64,000 nt of DNA from JAKZVK01 sp965248255 (GTDB lineage Bacteria > Acidobacteriota > Terriglobia > Bryobacterales > UBA6623): the NCBI GenBank assembly GCA_965248255.1, contig CBDFIW010000004.1, positions 372,001 to 436,000 on the forward strand, written 5' to 3'. The notes below the pieces were generated by a model, which saw only the letters and a program-made list of their open reading frames with translations, was not told the DNA's origin and searched no databases. The position numbers and the translations under genes are program-made. Every line of letters begins with the position of its first letter. The first letter of the stretch is position 1. Positions 50,676 to 60,517 of the stretch are shown here, piece by piece.

Positions 50676-52511
50676 CTACGGCTGCGCCATCGGACGGTTG
50701 GTAACCACGTAGCCCAACTCCGGCAGGGGTATGGGGCCGGCGCGAAGGGTTTTGTCATGCAGGGAGGTCAGGCTGAAATCGGTGGTCTCCGCCTGGTAGT
50801 GGTCCCGGACCCGCAACCACTCCTTCCAGCCGTGATAGTAGAGGGGGAGCTGCGCCGAGGAGAGCTGCGCCCGTAGAATCTTGCCCCGAATCTCCTCCTC
50901 TTCCTGGAATGCCCTGGTGCGAAGCAGCTCCCGCGCATCTTCGTCGGACATGTTCATCGTGTGCATGCGGATGTCGAGGATCGTGTTAGCGATGACGCGA
51001 AGCTTGTGCTTGAGCCAGTTAACCTGAAACTCCTTGCTCTCGCTCTGATATCCGGCCTCCACCATCGCCTCGGTGATGTAGGTCGCCCAGCCTTCGACAT
51101 AGGCGCCGTTCGGGTACACGGAGCGGAGGACGCGCCTGGAATTGGGCAGGTCTTCATGCCCTTCGTTGGAAAACTCAAACTGGACGTAGTGCCCCGGCAT
51201 GGCTTCGTGGATTGTCAGCAGCTTCAGCGCGAACAGGTTGTATTCACGAAGCTTCGAGGTCACTCTCGCGCGCGGCCAATCCGAAGGAATCGGCGTCACC
51301 CAGTAGTAGGCCCCGAGCTGCGGCTCGAGAACCGGCGCGCCCATGAAGCCCGCCACCGAGTAAAGACCTCGCATGAACTCGGGAGTCTCGATGACCTTCA
51401 GGTTGTCGCGCGGCGGGAGCAAGACGATCGCGGCCTCCTCGGCCGACGATCGCAACTCCTCCACATCCTTCCTGACTTGATCGAGAAGCTGGCTGGGCCG
51501 GCGGACGCGGTGGTCATCGCCGATGACCTCGAGCACATCCCTCATCAGAGCCATGTCATTGGGCGGCCGCTGGTTCCCGAAGATCTCCCTGTGCACCGGG
51601 CGGGCGGCCGCGATGGTCTCGTCGTACGTCTTCTGTAGCTCCTCTTCGGCCTCGGCCAGAAGCTGATCCGGCGTTTTGTTGGGTGAAACGAACACCTTGA
51701 GCTTCTCGGCGTAGAGGTCCGGGCCGAGCCGCCAATCATGCTGATTCCGGCCGCTCAGACCCGACTTCAAGTAATCGCTGAAACTGCGCAGCGCATCAAG
51801 CGCCGGCCCCGACACCCTGCCGAAGTCTGACTTGAGGCTGTCAGGCAGTCCGGCGGGGATCACCGTCCCCACGAGCTTGATGTTGCCTTCGTTCTCCTCG
51901 ATGGCCGTTTGGGTCCATACCTCCGGCGACGACTTGAGATTCTGCTTGGCCTGGTCGAGGAAAGCAGGCAGCTTTTCCAACCGCGCGATGACATGGCGGT
52001 AGCGCTCTTCCGGCGGGCCGTACTCGTGGACCAGCGGCGTGAACAGAGCCGTCCCGAGCAGCTCGACGTACAGCGTCGGATTGTGCTCGTGGGCGCGCTC
52101 CTTCTGCAACGTAAACAGCGACTGCGCCACATGGTTCTCCGCCACGGCGTAATCCGCCCAGTCGCCACCCCTGAGTCCGTCGCGCTCCACTTGGCCGGTC
52201 AACTTGTTTTGGAAGTCCTTGTAGAACGCGATACGTTTTGTGATGCCCTCCGGCGAGTAGTCGTCCAACATTTCATCCAACGGTGTAATCGTGGCGCCGG
52301 CGGCTTCCTCCCCCTCGCCGCCCCGAACGTGCTCGTGGTAGCCCGCCGCCGTGGCCGCGATCGGCGTCAGGGCAAGCGAATCAAACACGAACGGGTCGAC
52401 CACTCTGGCGAGAACCTCCGCGGCCGGCTCCTTCGTCGCACACGAACTCAGCCAACACACAAGAAGCACCGCGCACTGCGCGGCACCCAACTTTTTCACG
52501 ATCGAGACCAT
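50676..52511 (-). CDS. DUF885-family lipoprotein (putative metallopeptidase)
   Basis: A 611-residue protein. The N-terminus MVSIVKKLGAAQCAVLLVCW, then LSSCATKE, looks like a lipoprotein signal with the Cys after LSS. DUF885 proteins have a HExxH-like motif; here it is IHEAMPGHYVQFEF in the C-terminal half, with AYVEGWATYITEAMVEAG further on, the conserved Glu region. This suggests a periplasmic or outer-membrane-anchored zinc peptidase. The substrate is unknown. Confidence 0.88.
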   Translation of the reverse strand: MVSIVKKLGAAQCAVLLVCWLSSCATKEPAAEVLARVVDPFVFDSLALTPIAATAAGYHEHVRGGEGEEAAGATITPLDEMLDDYSPEGITKRIAFYKDFQNKLTGQVERDGLRGGDWADYAVAENHVAQSLFTLQKERAHEHNPTLYVELLGTALFTPLVHEYGPPEERYRHVIARLEKLPAFLDQAKQNLKSSPEVWTQTAIEENEGNIKLVGTVIPAGLPDSLKSDFGRVSGPALDALRSFSDYLKSGLSGRNQHDWRLGPDLYAEKLKVFVSPNKTPDQLLAEAEEELQKTYDETIAAARPVHREIFGNQRPPNDMALMRDVLEVIGDDHRVRRPSQLLDQVRKDVEELRSSAEEAAIVLLPPRDNLKVIETPEFMRGLYSVAGFMGAPVLEPQLGAYYWVTPIPSDWPRARVTSKLREYNLFALKLLTIHEAMPGHYVQFEFSNEGHEDLPNSRRVLRSVYPNGAYVEGWATYITEAMVEAGYQSESKEFQVNWLKHKLRVIANTILDIRMHTMNMSDEDARELLRTRAFQEEEEIRGKILRAQLSSAQLPLYYHGWKEWLRVRDHYQAETTDFSLTSLHDKTLRAGPIPLPELGYVVTNRPMAQP

Positions 52512-52685
52512 AGTAGACTTCCGCCTATCGAAAACTCATCGGTTCAGTGAAACAAGGAATAGGTGCGCGGGATGGGGGATGGATGGACCGAGCCCAACAA
52601 TGAACCGCTTGAAGGATATCATAAAGGGAGTTGTTGCTCCCAAGCAACAGTCACCGTTTGGCGGACGATCACAGAGGCCTGACGA

Positions 52686-54140
52686 CTACGCCAACAGCTT
52701 CTCGATCACGTGGCCGCTCACGTCCGTCAAGCGGAAGTCTCGGCCCTGGAACTTGAAGGTCAGCTTCTCGTGGTCCAAGCCCAGCAGGTGCAGAATGGTG
52801 GCCTGGACATCGTGGACGGGTACCACGTCCTCTACGGCGTTGAAGCCGAAGTCGTCGGTTTGCCCGACCCTTTGCCCTGGCTTGATGCCGCCGCCGGCGA
52901 ACCACATAGTGAAGGCTTCGATGTGGTGATTTCGTCCGACCGTCTCTCGCAAGTCGCCCATCGGCGTGCGGCCGAATTCACCGCCCCAAACGACCAGCGT
53001 CTGATCGAGTAGGCCCCGCTGCTTGAGGTCCTTGATGAGGGCGGCGCAGCCCTGGTCGGTCTGCTTGGTCACCTGGTCGAGTCCCTCGTTCAGGTTCACG
53101 CCACCCGCGCCATGATGGTCCCAGTCGGCGTGGTAGAGCTGAACGAAACGCACGCCCCGCTCGACGAGCCTGCGCGCCAGCAGGCAGTTGTTCGCGAACG
53201 AGTTGGCGCCCGGCTCCGCACCGTACATCTCGAGCGTCTGCCTGCTCTCCTTGGCGAAGTCGATCAGCTCCGGACCGCTCGTCTGCATGCGGTGGGCCAT
53301 CTCGTACGATGAGATGCGCGTCGCGATTTCGGCGTCGCCCGTCTCCTCGAGGTGCGCCATGTTGAGGTCGCGAATCGCGTTGAGGGTTTGCTTCTGCCGC
53401 TCGCCGCTGATGCCGTGTGGATTCGACAGGTTGAGGATCGGGTCGCCACCACCTTGGAACGGAACGCCCTGATGGGTCGTCGGCAGGAACCCGCTGCCCC
53501 AGTTCAAGGCCCCGCCCCGCGGCCCGCGCGGTCCCGACTGAAGCACCACGAAACCCGGCAGTTCCTCCGACTCGCTCCCTAGCCCGTAGGTGACCCACGC
53601 TCCCATGCTGGGCCGCCCGAACCGTGACGAGCCGGTGTTGACGAAGATCTTCGCCGGAGCGTGGTTGAAGTTCTCTGCCTGGACGGTCGAGACGAACGCC
53701 ATATCATCGACCGCCGCCGCCGTATGGGGCAGGCACTCGGAGACGTACTGCCCCGACTGCCCATAGCGCTTGAAACCGCGCCGGGTACCCAACAAGTTCG
53801 GAGGCTCCTTCTGGAAAAGCTCCATGAAGGCGAACCTCTTGCCTTCGAGGAACGACTGCGGAATCGGCTTGCCGCTGTATGCCTGCAGCTCGGGCTTGAA
53901 GTCAAACAGCTCGAACTGACTCGGCCCGCCGGCCATGAAGAGGTAGATGACACTCTTGATCTTGGGCTTGAAATGCGGATCTTTTGGGGCCAGGGGGTTG
54001 TTGACTTTGGGCAGGTTGGCGGCCGCGACACGACCATGCTGCATCAGTGACGCCAAGGCCACCTGTCCCAACCCCACGAAACATCTCTGAAAAAAGTGGC
54101 GGCGGGTGTTTCCTAACAGCAGGCGATCGTGTGGAGCCAT
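52686..54140 (-). CDS. DUF1501-family secreted protein
   Basis: A 484-residue protein with a start resembling a Tat signal (NTRRHFFQRCFVGLGQVALA). It contains VIYLFMAGGPSQFELFDFKP, VQLYHADWDHHGAGG and LVVWGGEFGRTPMGD, then TDDFGFNAVEDVVPVHDVQA, all typical of the DUF1501 (sulfatase-like alpha/beta) family. It commonly pairs with DUF1553/DUF1549 cytochrome-type genes, but no such gene is in this window. The biochemical activity is not known. Confidence 0.9.
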   Translation of the reverse strand: MAPHDRLLLGNTRRHFFQRCFVGLGQVALASLMQHGRVAAANLPKVNNPLAPKDPHFKPKIKSVIYLFMAGGPSQFELFDFKPELQAYSGKPIPQSFLEGKRFAFMELFQKEPPNLLGTRRGFKRYGQSGQYVSECLPHTAAAVDDMAFVSTVQAENFNHAPAKIFVNTGSSRFGRPSMGAWVTYGLGSESEELPGFVVLQSGPRGPRGGALNWGSGFLPTTHQGVPFQGGGDPILNLSNPHGISGERQKQTLNAIRDLNMAHLEETGDAEIATRISSYEMAHRMQTSGPELIDFAKESRQTLEMYGAEPGANSFANNCLLARRLVERGVRFVQLYHADWDHHGAGGVNLNEGLDQVTKQTDQGCAALIKDLKQRGLLDQTLVVWGGEFGRTPMGDLRETVGRNHHIEAFTMWFAGGGIKPGQRVGQTDDFGFNAVEDVVPVHDVQATILHLLGLDHEKLTFKFQGRDFRLTDVSGHVIEKLLA

Positions 54141-54232
54141 GGCTTCTTATCCTGCAGCAGCCACCTTAACCCGGGCAACCATCACCCCCGGGTTCGTCGC
54201 GGCGCGCGGCTGCGCCGTTCCCCCGTATGATA

Positions 54233-54865
54233 TCACCTGCGCAGCAATTTGAAGGCGATTTCACGCCCCTGTCCGCCGGGATACGCCAAGTAAATCCACA
54301 ACATCGCAAGCGGCTCCAACAGCCGCGCGTTGGCCAGCGGGCCGGCGTCAACTGGATCGAACCCGATGTCGCCCGCAAGCCGATGAGCCGCCTCCTTGGC
54401 CGCCGTGTCATCACCTGCGTAGAACATGGTCGTCGCCTGCCCGTTGTAGTCGGGGTTTTCCATGTTGTTGGAGCCGGTCGTATTGAAGATCTTCACGACC
54501 CGCGCCCCTGTGGCCCAGGCCGCCACCTGCTCGCCTGCGGGCGTATCGTGACCCACCGCCAAGCCGCTCAGATCCGGCTCAAGGGGGTTGGTGCAGTCGA
54601 ACAGGATCTTCCCCTGCAAGTCGCCGCAGTTGCGAATCGCCTCTTCCGTAGGCGAGCCCCTGGGCGTTGTCAGCACGACGACCTGGCCATGCGCCGCGGC
54701 TTCGGCAATCGACCCGGCGGAACTGCCATGCGCGGCTCCGACCAGTCCCTGCACCTTCCCCGCAGACGGATCCCGCACGCCCCACTTCACTTCGTGCCCC
54801 GCCTTGGCCCATGCCCTACCGAGGGTGCCTCCAACGTTTCCAGATCCAATGATCCCAATCCTCAT
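54233..54865 (-). CDS. NADPH/F420-dependent reductase-like protein
   Basis: A 210-residue Rossmann-fold enzyme beginning MRIGIIGSGNVGGTLGRAWA. It has WGVRDPSAGKV and ILFDCTNPLEPDLSG, the conserved substrate region, then ARVVKIFNTTGSNNMENPDY and, near the end, IGFDPVDAGPLANARLLEPL, which match the F420-dependent NADP reductase/NADP oxidoreductase family. A cofactor preference cannot be read from sequence. It is downstream of a large exported protein on the same strand. Confidence 0.85.
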   Translation of the reverse strand: MRIGIIGSGNVGGTLGRAWAKAGHEVKWGVRDPSAGKVQGLVGAAHGSSAGSIAEAAAHGQVVVLTTPRGSPTEEAIRNCGDLQGKILFDCTNPLEPDLSGLAVGHDTPAGEQVAAWATGARVVKIFNTTGSNNMENPDYNGQATTMFYAGDDTAAKEAAHRLAGDIGFDPVDAGPLANARLLEPLAMLWIYLAYPGGQGREIAFKLLRR

Positions 54866-54896
54866 TCGCCCGGCTCCTGTCGTATTTGAGCAGCAC

Positions 54897-56207
54897 TCAT
54901 GGCAGATGCTCGACGATCTCCCATCCGCCCCTCAAGGCCGGCTCTATCACGAACCGCTGCCATTTGTCATTGTCGCGGAGGCGGTACAGGCCGTTGTTCG
55001 TTCCGAGGACCAGGTTGTCCTTCCAGCGCTCGATCGCCAGGATCACCTCTGGGATCTCGTACTTGTGAGCTTCGCCGGATACCGGTTCGACGCGCAGGAG
55101 TCCTCCAGAGTAGACCCCACCCTCGGGGCGTCGAGTCAGCCCTGCCCAGACGACGCCGTTCTCGACCAGCAAAGCCGACGTAGACCACGGTGCGATCTGC
55201 AGTGGTGAAAAAAGTACGAACCTCTGCTGCTCGGCATCGAAGTAGCCGACCCCGCCGACACCCGTCATCCCTTCACCGTCGTAGAAAGTCTTCCCGAACC
55301 AGAACCGGCCGTCCATCATGCGGTACGGACCGATGCTCTCGGCGACCTTGAGGTCTTCGCTCCCCGGCCGGGAGCGGGTAAGGTCCTCGATCGTCGACTG
55401 CGGCAGTTTGTGCAGACGGCCGGCATCATCCTGGCCCTCGAGGATGCCTCGGACCTGTTGCTCGCTCGAAGACGATTCGAGCGCAACGGAGAACCTTCCG
55501 TCATCGCCGATCGGCGGCACGGTCTCAGGGGCGCGATCCGAGAGACGGCCAAATGCCCTTGCCTCTTCAGGTCCCGTCAGCACAACAGGCCGGCTGTCTT
55601 GCCACTGTAGAGCCAAGGTCTCATCTTTCGCGTCTGCGATTAACTGCAGCGTGTCCGCAGTGACAACGATGTGTCTAATGGCCGCTGGCCAGAAGCGGAC
55701 CTTTTTGAGAACTCGCCTTGACGATACATCGATGAAGATCTTCAGGGATTCCTGACCGATTCCATAATCGCCGTCATCGCGGGCGAGCACGATGGAGGAG
55801 CCGCCCACCCTTTCGATTTCGACTCGTCCCGCTGTTTCCTGGCCGTCGAGCAAAATATGCTCCCAGACGAGATCCGGGTTCGCGGTTTCCATCAGAAACA
55901 GGCCCAGGAGATCCCGCGGATCAACGAAGAGGTCCTCCATCGGGAGCCGTTCGTCGCTCCAGCCGGGTCCAGGGAAGCCGCCGCGCACCAGCAGGACCGT
56001 ATGGCGGCTGTCGAGAGGCTGTCGGAGGAAGGTCTGGAAGTAGACGATGTCCGGGTTGCGCTCGTGGAACGATGGGATGACCGCAGTGTCGCGAAACTCT
56101 CGGTTCGCTATGTTTTGTGCGCGCGCTAAGGGGATGCCCGCTACCAGGTAGGCGACGATCATGGCCCGGCACGTACTCTTGCGGGCCTTTTGCGAAACGG
56201 TTCGCAT
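54897..56207 (-). CDS. Exported protein of unknown function with propeller-like repeats
   Basis: A protein of about 436 residues. I chose the ATG at 56207 because the following MRTVSQKARKSTCRAMIVAY and LVAGIPLARAQN look like a signal peptide; the frame is open further upstream. No family was recognised. Strands such as VWAGLTRRPEGGVYSG, LAIERWKDNLVLGTNNGLYR and FWFGKTFYDGEGMTGVG suggest a bladed propeller. A small gap separates it from the oxidoreductase on the same strand. It is divergent from hppA. Confidence 0.6.
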   Translation of the reverse strand: MRTVSQKARKSTCRAMIVAYLVAGIPLARAQNIANREFRDTAVIPSFHERNPDIVYFQTFLRQPLDSRHTVLLVRGGFPGPGWSDERLPMEDLFVDPRDLLGLFLMETANPDLVWEHILLDGQETAGRVEIERVGGSSIVLARDDGDYGIGQESLKIFIDVSSRRVLKKVRFWPAAIRHIVVTADTLQLIADAKDETLALQWQDSRPVVLTGPEEARAFGRLSDRAPETVPPIGDDGRFSVALESSSSEQQVRGILEGQDDAGRLHKLPQSTIEDLTRSRPGSEDLKVAESIGPYRMMDGRFWFGKTFYDGEGMTGVGGVGYFDAEQQRFVLFSPLQIAPWSTSALLVENGVVWAGLTRRPEGGVYSGGLLRVEPVSGEAHKYEIPEVILAIERWKDNLVLGTNNGLYRLRDNDKWQRFVIEPALRGGWEIVEHLP

Positions 56208-56420
56208 GGCAGAGATGCGGGCTTTAGCCGCACGAGTCAACAGCGGCGCGTATCGAGAATCAAACAGGAAGCGGCCCAAGCCGCTAGCCGACCTAGGTAC
56301 ACTCATGTTAGTCTGTGGTTCGGCTCGTTTCACACACGTTTCAGGTAGAACCTCTGTCATTCACGTCTCGGAAAGGTTGAGTGGGCCGCGACGCCTTCTT
56401 GGCCCGGCTCGGCTATAAGC

Positions 56421-58475
56421 ATGGAAAACCCTCTGTTGTTCACTCCCTTTATCGCGTTGTTGGGCCTGCTCTGTTCTCTCGCCCTTTTTGTGGTCGTCGG
56501 CCGCAGCTCGCCCGGCAATGAGCGCATGCAGGAGATCTCCGCGCTGATCGAATCGGGTGCCATGGCTTTCTTGAGACGCGAGTACCGCATCCTCGCCGGT
56601 TTTGTGGTAGTGGTCGCCGGGTTGTTGGCTTGGCAGCTCAACACCGAGACCATGCTTTGCTTTGTCAGCGGCGCGGTTTTTTCTGTTCTGGCCGGGTTCA
56701 TCGGAATGAAGGCGGCTACCCGAGCCAATTCACGTACCAGCGAGGCGGCCCGGGCCGAGGGAACGGGCGCGGCGCTGATGGTGGCCTTTAACGGGGGCTC
56801 GGTGATGGGACTGGCCGTGGCCGGCCTCGGCCTGCTCGGCCTGGGCCTGTTCGCTCAGATCTTCGCCGGCGTCGAAGAAGCGGTCTACGTCAACGGCTTC
56901 GCCATGGGCGCCAGCTCGATCGCTCTGTTCGCGCGCGTGGGCGGCGGCATCTACACCAAGGCGGCTGATGTCGGCAGCGACCTGGTCGGCAAGGTCGAGG
57001 CCGGCATTCCCGAGGACGACCCCCGCAACCCGGGCGTCATCGCCGACAACGTGGGCGACAACGTGGGGGACGTGGCCGGTATGGGGGCCGACATCTTCGA
57101 GTCTTATGTGGGATCGATGATCGCGACCATCGCGATCGCCGCGACCCTGCGAACCGACGCGCTCCAATTGCTCGCCGCCGGGGCCGTGGCCGACACCGTC
57201 AAGTCCGCGCTCATGGCGCTCCCGATCGTGTTGTCTGCTGTCGGCTTGATCGCCTCGCTGATCGGTATTGCCTCGGTGCAGCTATTCAAGAGGATGGGAC
57301 CGGCCTCGGCACTGCGGTATTCGGCCTGGTTCACGGCCGTGCTGTTCCTGGGAGGCGCCTACGGTGCAATCGGGATGATCGGTGTGAGCCAACGCGTATT
57401 CTGGGCTGTCGTCGCCGGGACGTTTGCGGGCGTGGCCATCGGCTTCATCACCGAGTACTACACCTCGATGAAGCCCGTTGTGGGAATCGCCGAGGCCTCG
57501 AAGACCGGCGCAGCGCCGAACATCATCAACGGCCTCGCCGTCGGTTTCCGCAGTTGTGCCTTGCCGGTGCTGATGATCTGCTTGGCCATCCATATCTCGC
57601 ACGAAGCAGCCGGACTCTACGGCATCGGCATCGCCGCGGTGGGCATGCTGGCCACGGTCGGCATCACGATGAGCGTTGACGCCTACGGCCCGATTGCCGA
57701 CAACGCGGGAGGCATCTCGGAGATGGCAAAGCTCGGACCCGAGGTCCGCGCCATCACCGACGAGCTCGATTCCCTGGGCAACACCACGGCCGCGATGGGC
57801 AAAGGCTTTGCGATCGGTTCGGCCGCTCTCGCCGCGCTGGCACTGTTCTCCGCCTATACGCAGGCAGTGGACGCCGTGCGCGCCCGCGCCAATCTCGACC
57901 CGATTCTCATCCAGGTCAACGACGCCACGGTAGTGATCGGGCTGCTGCTGGGCGGTATTCTGCCTTTCCTCGTCGCCGCCATGACGATGACCAGCGTGGG
58001 ACGCGCGGCGAGTCAAATGGTCGAGGAGATCCGTCGGCAATTCCGCGAGATCAAGGGCCTGCTCGCCGGAGAGCCCGGCGTCAAGCCCGATGCCAAACGC
58101 TGCGTCGACATTGCGACCACTGCCGCGCTGAAAGAGATGGTTGCACCCGGCCTGGTGGCAGTCAGCGCGCCGGTGGTGATCGGGTTCATCCTGGGGCCCG
58201 AGGCCTTGGGCGGCACGTTGGCCGGCGCCACGGTCACCGGTGTCCTGCTGGCGCTCTTCATGGCCAACTCCGGCGGCGCTTGGGACAACGCCAAGAAGCT
58301 GATCGAAAAGGGTGAGTTTCCCGGTGAGCAGAAGGGCTCCGATGCCCACAAAGCCGCGGTCGTCGGCGACACCGTAGGCGACCCTTTCAAAGACACCTCC
58401 GGGCCGTCGATGAACATCCTCATTAAGCTGATGTCGATCGTGGCCCTCGTCATCGCCCCGCTCATCGCCGTCTAG
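56421..58475 (+). CDS. hppA: Membrane-bound cation-translocating pyrophosphatase
   Basis: A 684-residue integral membrane protein with about 15-16 helices that hydrolyses pyrophosphate to pump H+ or Na+. Motifs include DVGSDLVGKVEAGIPEDDPR and VIADNVGDNVGDVAGMGADI in the active-site loops, and DSLGNTTAAMGKGFAIGSAA. The Ala in GNTTAA is the residue seen in K+-dependent forms (Lys in K+-independent ones), so I infer K+ dependence. VGDTVGDPFKDTSGPSMNIL marks the C-terminal end. It has its own upstream gap of about 210 bp and is followed by a palindromic repeat pair. Confidence 0.96.
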   Translation: MENPLLFTPFIALLGLLCSLALFVVVGRSSPGNERMQEISALIESGAMAFLRREYRILAGFVVVVAGLLAWQLNTETMLCFVSGAVFSVLAGFIGMKAATRANSRTSEAARAEGTGAALMVAFNGGSVMGLAVAGLGLLGLGLFAQIFAGVEEAVYVNGFAMGASSIALFARVGGGIYTKAADVGSDLVGKVEAGIPEDDPRNPGVIADNVGDNVGDVAGMGADIFESYVGSMIATIAIAATLRTDALQLLAAGAVADTVKSALMALPIVLSAVGLIASLIGIASVQLFKRMGPASALRYSAWFTAVLFLGGAYGAIGMIGVSQRVFWAVVAGTFAGVAIGFITEYYTSMKPVVGIAEASKTGAAPNIINGLAVGFRSCALPVLMICLAIHISHEAAGLYGIGIAAVGMLATVGITMSVDAYGPIADNAGGISEMAKLGPEVRAITDELDSLGNTTAAMGKGFAIGSAALAALALFSAYTQAVDAVRARANLDPILIQVNDATVVIGLLLGGILPFLVAAMTMTSVGRAASQMVEEIRRQFREIKGLLAGEPGVKPDAKRCVDIATTAALKEMVAPGLVAVSAPVVIGFILGPEALGGTLAGATVTGVLLALFMANSGGAWDNAKKLIEKGEFPGEQKGSDAHKAAVVGDTVGDPFKDTSGPSMNILIKLMSIVALVIAPLIAV

Positions 58476-58486
58476 CTGGCTCAGGG

Positions 58487-58605
58487 CGTGTAGGGGTGGA
58501 CCGCTGCGTCCACCCCGGCGCGGCGGAGTTGCTCTCGGTTTCTGTGCGAAAGACAAGCCGCGTACTAGGAGCGGCGGGGCGGACACAGCGGTCCGCCCCT
58601 ACACG
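58487..58605. repeat. Inverted pair of GTAGGGG-family palindromes downstream of hppA
   Basis: The left arm starts CGTGTAGGGGTGGACCGCTG; the right arm on the minus strand starts CGTGTAGGGGCGGACCGCTG. Each also folds on itself. They face each other over about 60 bases. They sit between the hppA stop and the convergent YkvI-like gene. Confidence 0.7.
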
Positions 58606-58734
58606 CTGCATCCCTCGACACTTCGGACATCAAGGGTGCAGCACTTGGCTAGTTAGTTTCGACGCGGCGCATGGTCTTGCGGGTCTTCGTCTTGATGCCG
58701 CCTCGACCGACTGTCGCGCTGGTTGGGAAAGCTC

Positions 58735-59832
58735 TTAGCGAGATCGCCCAAACAACTGAGGGAAGATCTTCCATGATCCGGCAATCAACACCGGCAGCAG
58801 GAAGAAGATCCAGTAACCCCACGTGATCAGCCCGTACCCTTCGCTGATGAGCGCAATCAGCCCAAACCGCTCCGCGAGCCAGATTGCGATCACGAGAATC
58901 CCGGCCGCGATCCCGACACGGAGCCAGTCCGACATTGGACGGCCGCGCTCCTCGAGAGCACCGGCAACGCGCTCGTTGAATCCGTGAATCATGCCTGTCC
59001 CCGTCTCGATGAACGTCCCAAACAGAATGAGCTGGAAGACCAACTCAAAAAGCGGCCGGTCCAGCGCAGCGAGCACGAACGCCGCGGGGATCGCTTCTTC
59101 CACGATGGCCGGATAGTGAGCGAGCAACGCGGTATAAATCAGCGCCCCGGGAAACATGACGATCAAGCCGCCCAGGAAGCCCGCGGACAAGGCCTCCTTG
59201 CGGGTTTCGATGTGCCGCGTGGCGAATAACATGGCTGGCAGGGCCGCCAGATTGTACGCCGCATACCGCAGCCCGGCAACGAACCAGGCCGAATCCTGCT
59301 CCCAAAGAGTGACGCGGCTAAGGACAGTGTCGCCGGAATCTCGCATCACCACTGCGATCAGAACGATGTACACGACATAGAGCGCGAGCGACCACACCGA
59401 GAACACACGCTCGATGAGGCTGCTACCCCAATAGATGAGCAGGCCGACCAGCACCATCATGATCCATGTGCCCACGGGGCGGGGCCATCCCAAGACCCCG
59501 TACAGCAGTTCTCCGGACGCGGATGCGATGACCGCCGTCGTGAGGATCACCGAGAGCACGTAAAGAACCTCAAAGGCGATCCATCCTCGGCCCAGCAGCG
59601 CGTGGAGGAACGTGCGGTAGTCGTAGTGCCCGCCCATGCGGGCCAGCTCGAATCCTAGCGCCAGGATGACGCCCCAGATGGCGGTGGACAGCAGCATGGC
59701 CACGTAGCCGGCGGCGGGCCCCCGGGTGAGGAAGAACTCGACCAGCTCGCGGCCGGTCCCATAGCCTCCGCCAATCACGATCGACTGGAAGACAAAGCCC
59801 GGCAGGAGATACTTCTTGTATAGAGTCAGCAT
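58735..59832 (-). CDS. YkvI-like membrane protein (APC superfamily)
   Basis: A protein of about 365 residues with about 11 hydrophobic helices. I chose the ATG at 59832 (MLTLYKKYLLPGFVFQSIVI); the preceding open frame does not look like family sequence. The N-terminal motif GGGYGTGRELVEFF is the hallmark of the YkvI/GerAB-like transporter group. FATRHIETRKEALSAG and FGTFIETGTGMIHGFNERV are further conserved-looking parts. The substrate is unknown. A PspC-domain gene starts divergently about 280 bp away. Confidence 0.8.
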   Translation of the reverse strand: MLTLYKKYLLPGFVFQSIVIGGGYGTGRELVEFFLTRGPAAGYVAMLLSTAIWGVILALGFELARMGGHYDYRTFLHALLGRGWIAFEVLYVLSVILTTAVIASASGELLYGVLGWPRPVGTWIMMVLVGLLIYWGSSLIERVFSVWSLALYVVYIVLIAVVMRDSGDTVLSRVTLWEQDSAWFVAGLRYAAYNLAALPAMLFATRHIETRKEALSAGFLGGLIVMFPGALIYTALLAHYPAIVEEAIPAAFVLAALDRPLFELVFQLILFGTFIETGTGMIHGFNERVAGALEERGRPMSDWLRVGIAAGILVIAIWLAERFGLIALISEGYGLITWGYWIFFLLPVLIAGSWKIFPQLFGRSR

Positions 59833-60114
59833 GTTCGGACCGAGCCACCGCGGGAGCTCCGCGGGCACGAGCTGTCGAGTCCCTATGTTACCTATCGCTG
59901 GGACAACTGCGCCGACCAGTGTAGGCCCATGTCCCCGTGATGCAAAAGCGGCAACTGTTACCGGCGGCCACAAACGGTGCGCGGGCTGGAAAGGTGAAGG
60001 AGTGCCCCCCCACGGGCTCCGGGGTGGCACGGCGGAACATTGCACCCAACGAACCGTATAACTTCACATAGATGAGGCCTGTGCGCGAGCGACGGTGCAG
60101 GCCCAACGAGTCGC

Positions 60115-60318
60115 ATGGCTCCATCCCGAAACCCCCTGCGCCGGTCCCGACGCCACCGCTGGATCGCCGGCGTCTGCGGCGACCTCGCCGAGTGGCTTGG
60201 CTGGAACCCGACCCTGGTGCGTTTTCTCTACGTCGTGGTCTCCGTCATCTCGGTAGGCTTCCCCGGCACGCTCGCCTATCTCGTCCTGTGGATCATCATG
60301 CCGCGGGCGGATGCCTAG
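60115..60318 (+). CDS. PspC-domain protein
   Basis: A 67-residue protein with a basic N-terminus (MAPSRNPLRRSRRHRWIAGV), followed by GDLAEWLGWNPTLVRFLYVV and GTLAYLVLWIIMPRADA, which match the PspC (phage shock protein C) domain and give one or two membrane helices. No psp cluster is nearby. The start could be three codons earlier or later without changing the domain. Confidence 0.88.
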   Translation: MAPSRNPLRRSRRHRWIAGVCGDLAEWLGWNPTLVRFLYVVVSVISVGFPGTLAYLVLWIIMPRADA

Positions 60319-60517
60319 CCTGCCTTTCTCACCACGTGGCGAGGCGAAGTGCGTGAGAAGGCCGTCAGGCCGAGGCGTGAGCCGCTTGGCGCCCCTGCTA
60401 CTGTCGAATTGGGGCGTACTTGACGGTACGTTGAGCACGACAAGCAAGCGCAACGAAGTCATGGCGGCCTTATCGCGTGCTTCGACCCTCAGGTGGTGAG
60501 AAAGGCAGGCGAGGCCT

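Noticed and set aside
57282..58586. A 434-codon frame antisense to hppA.
   Set aside because: hppA on the other strand is complete with catalytic motifs; this is a shadow frame in high-GC sequence.
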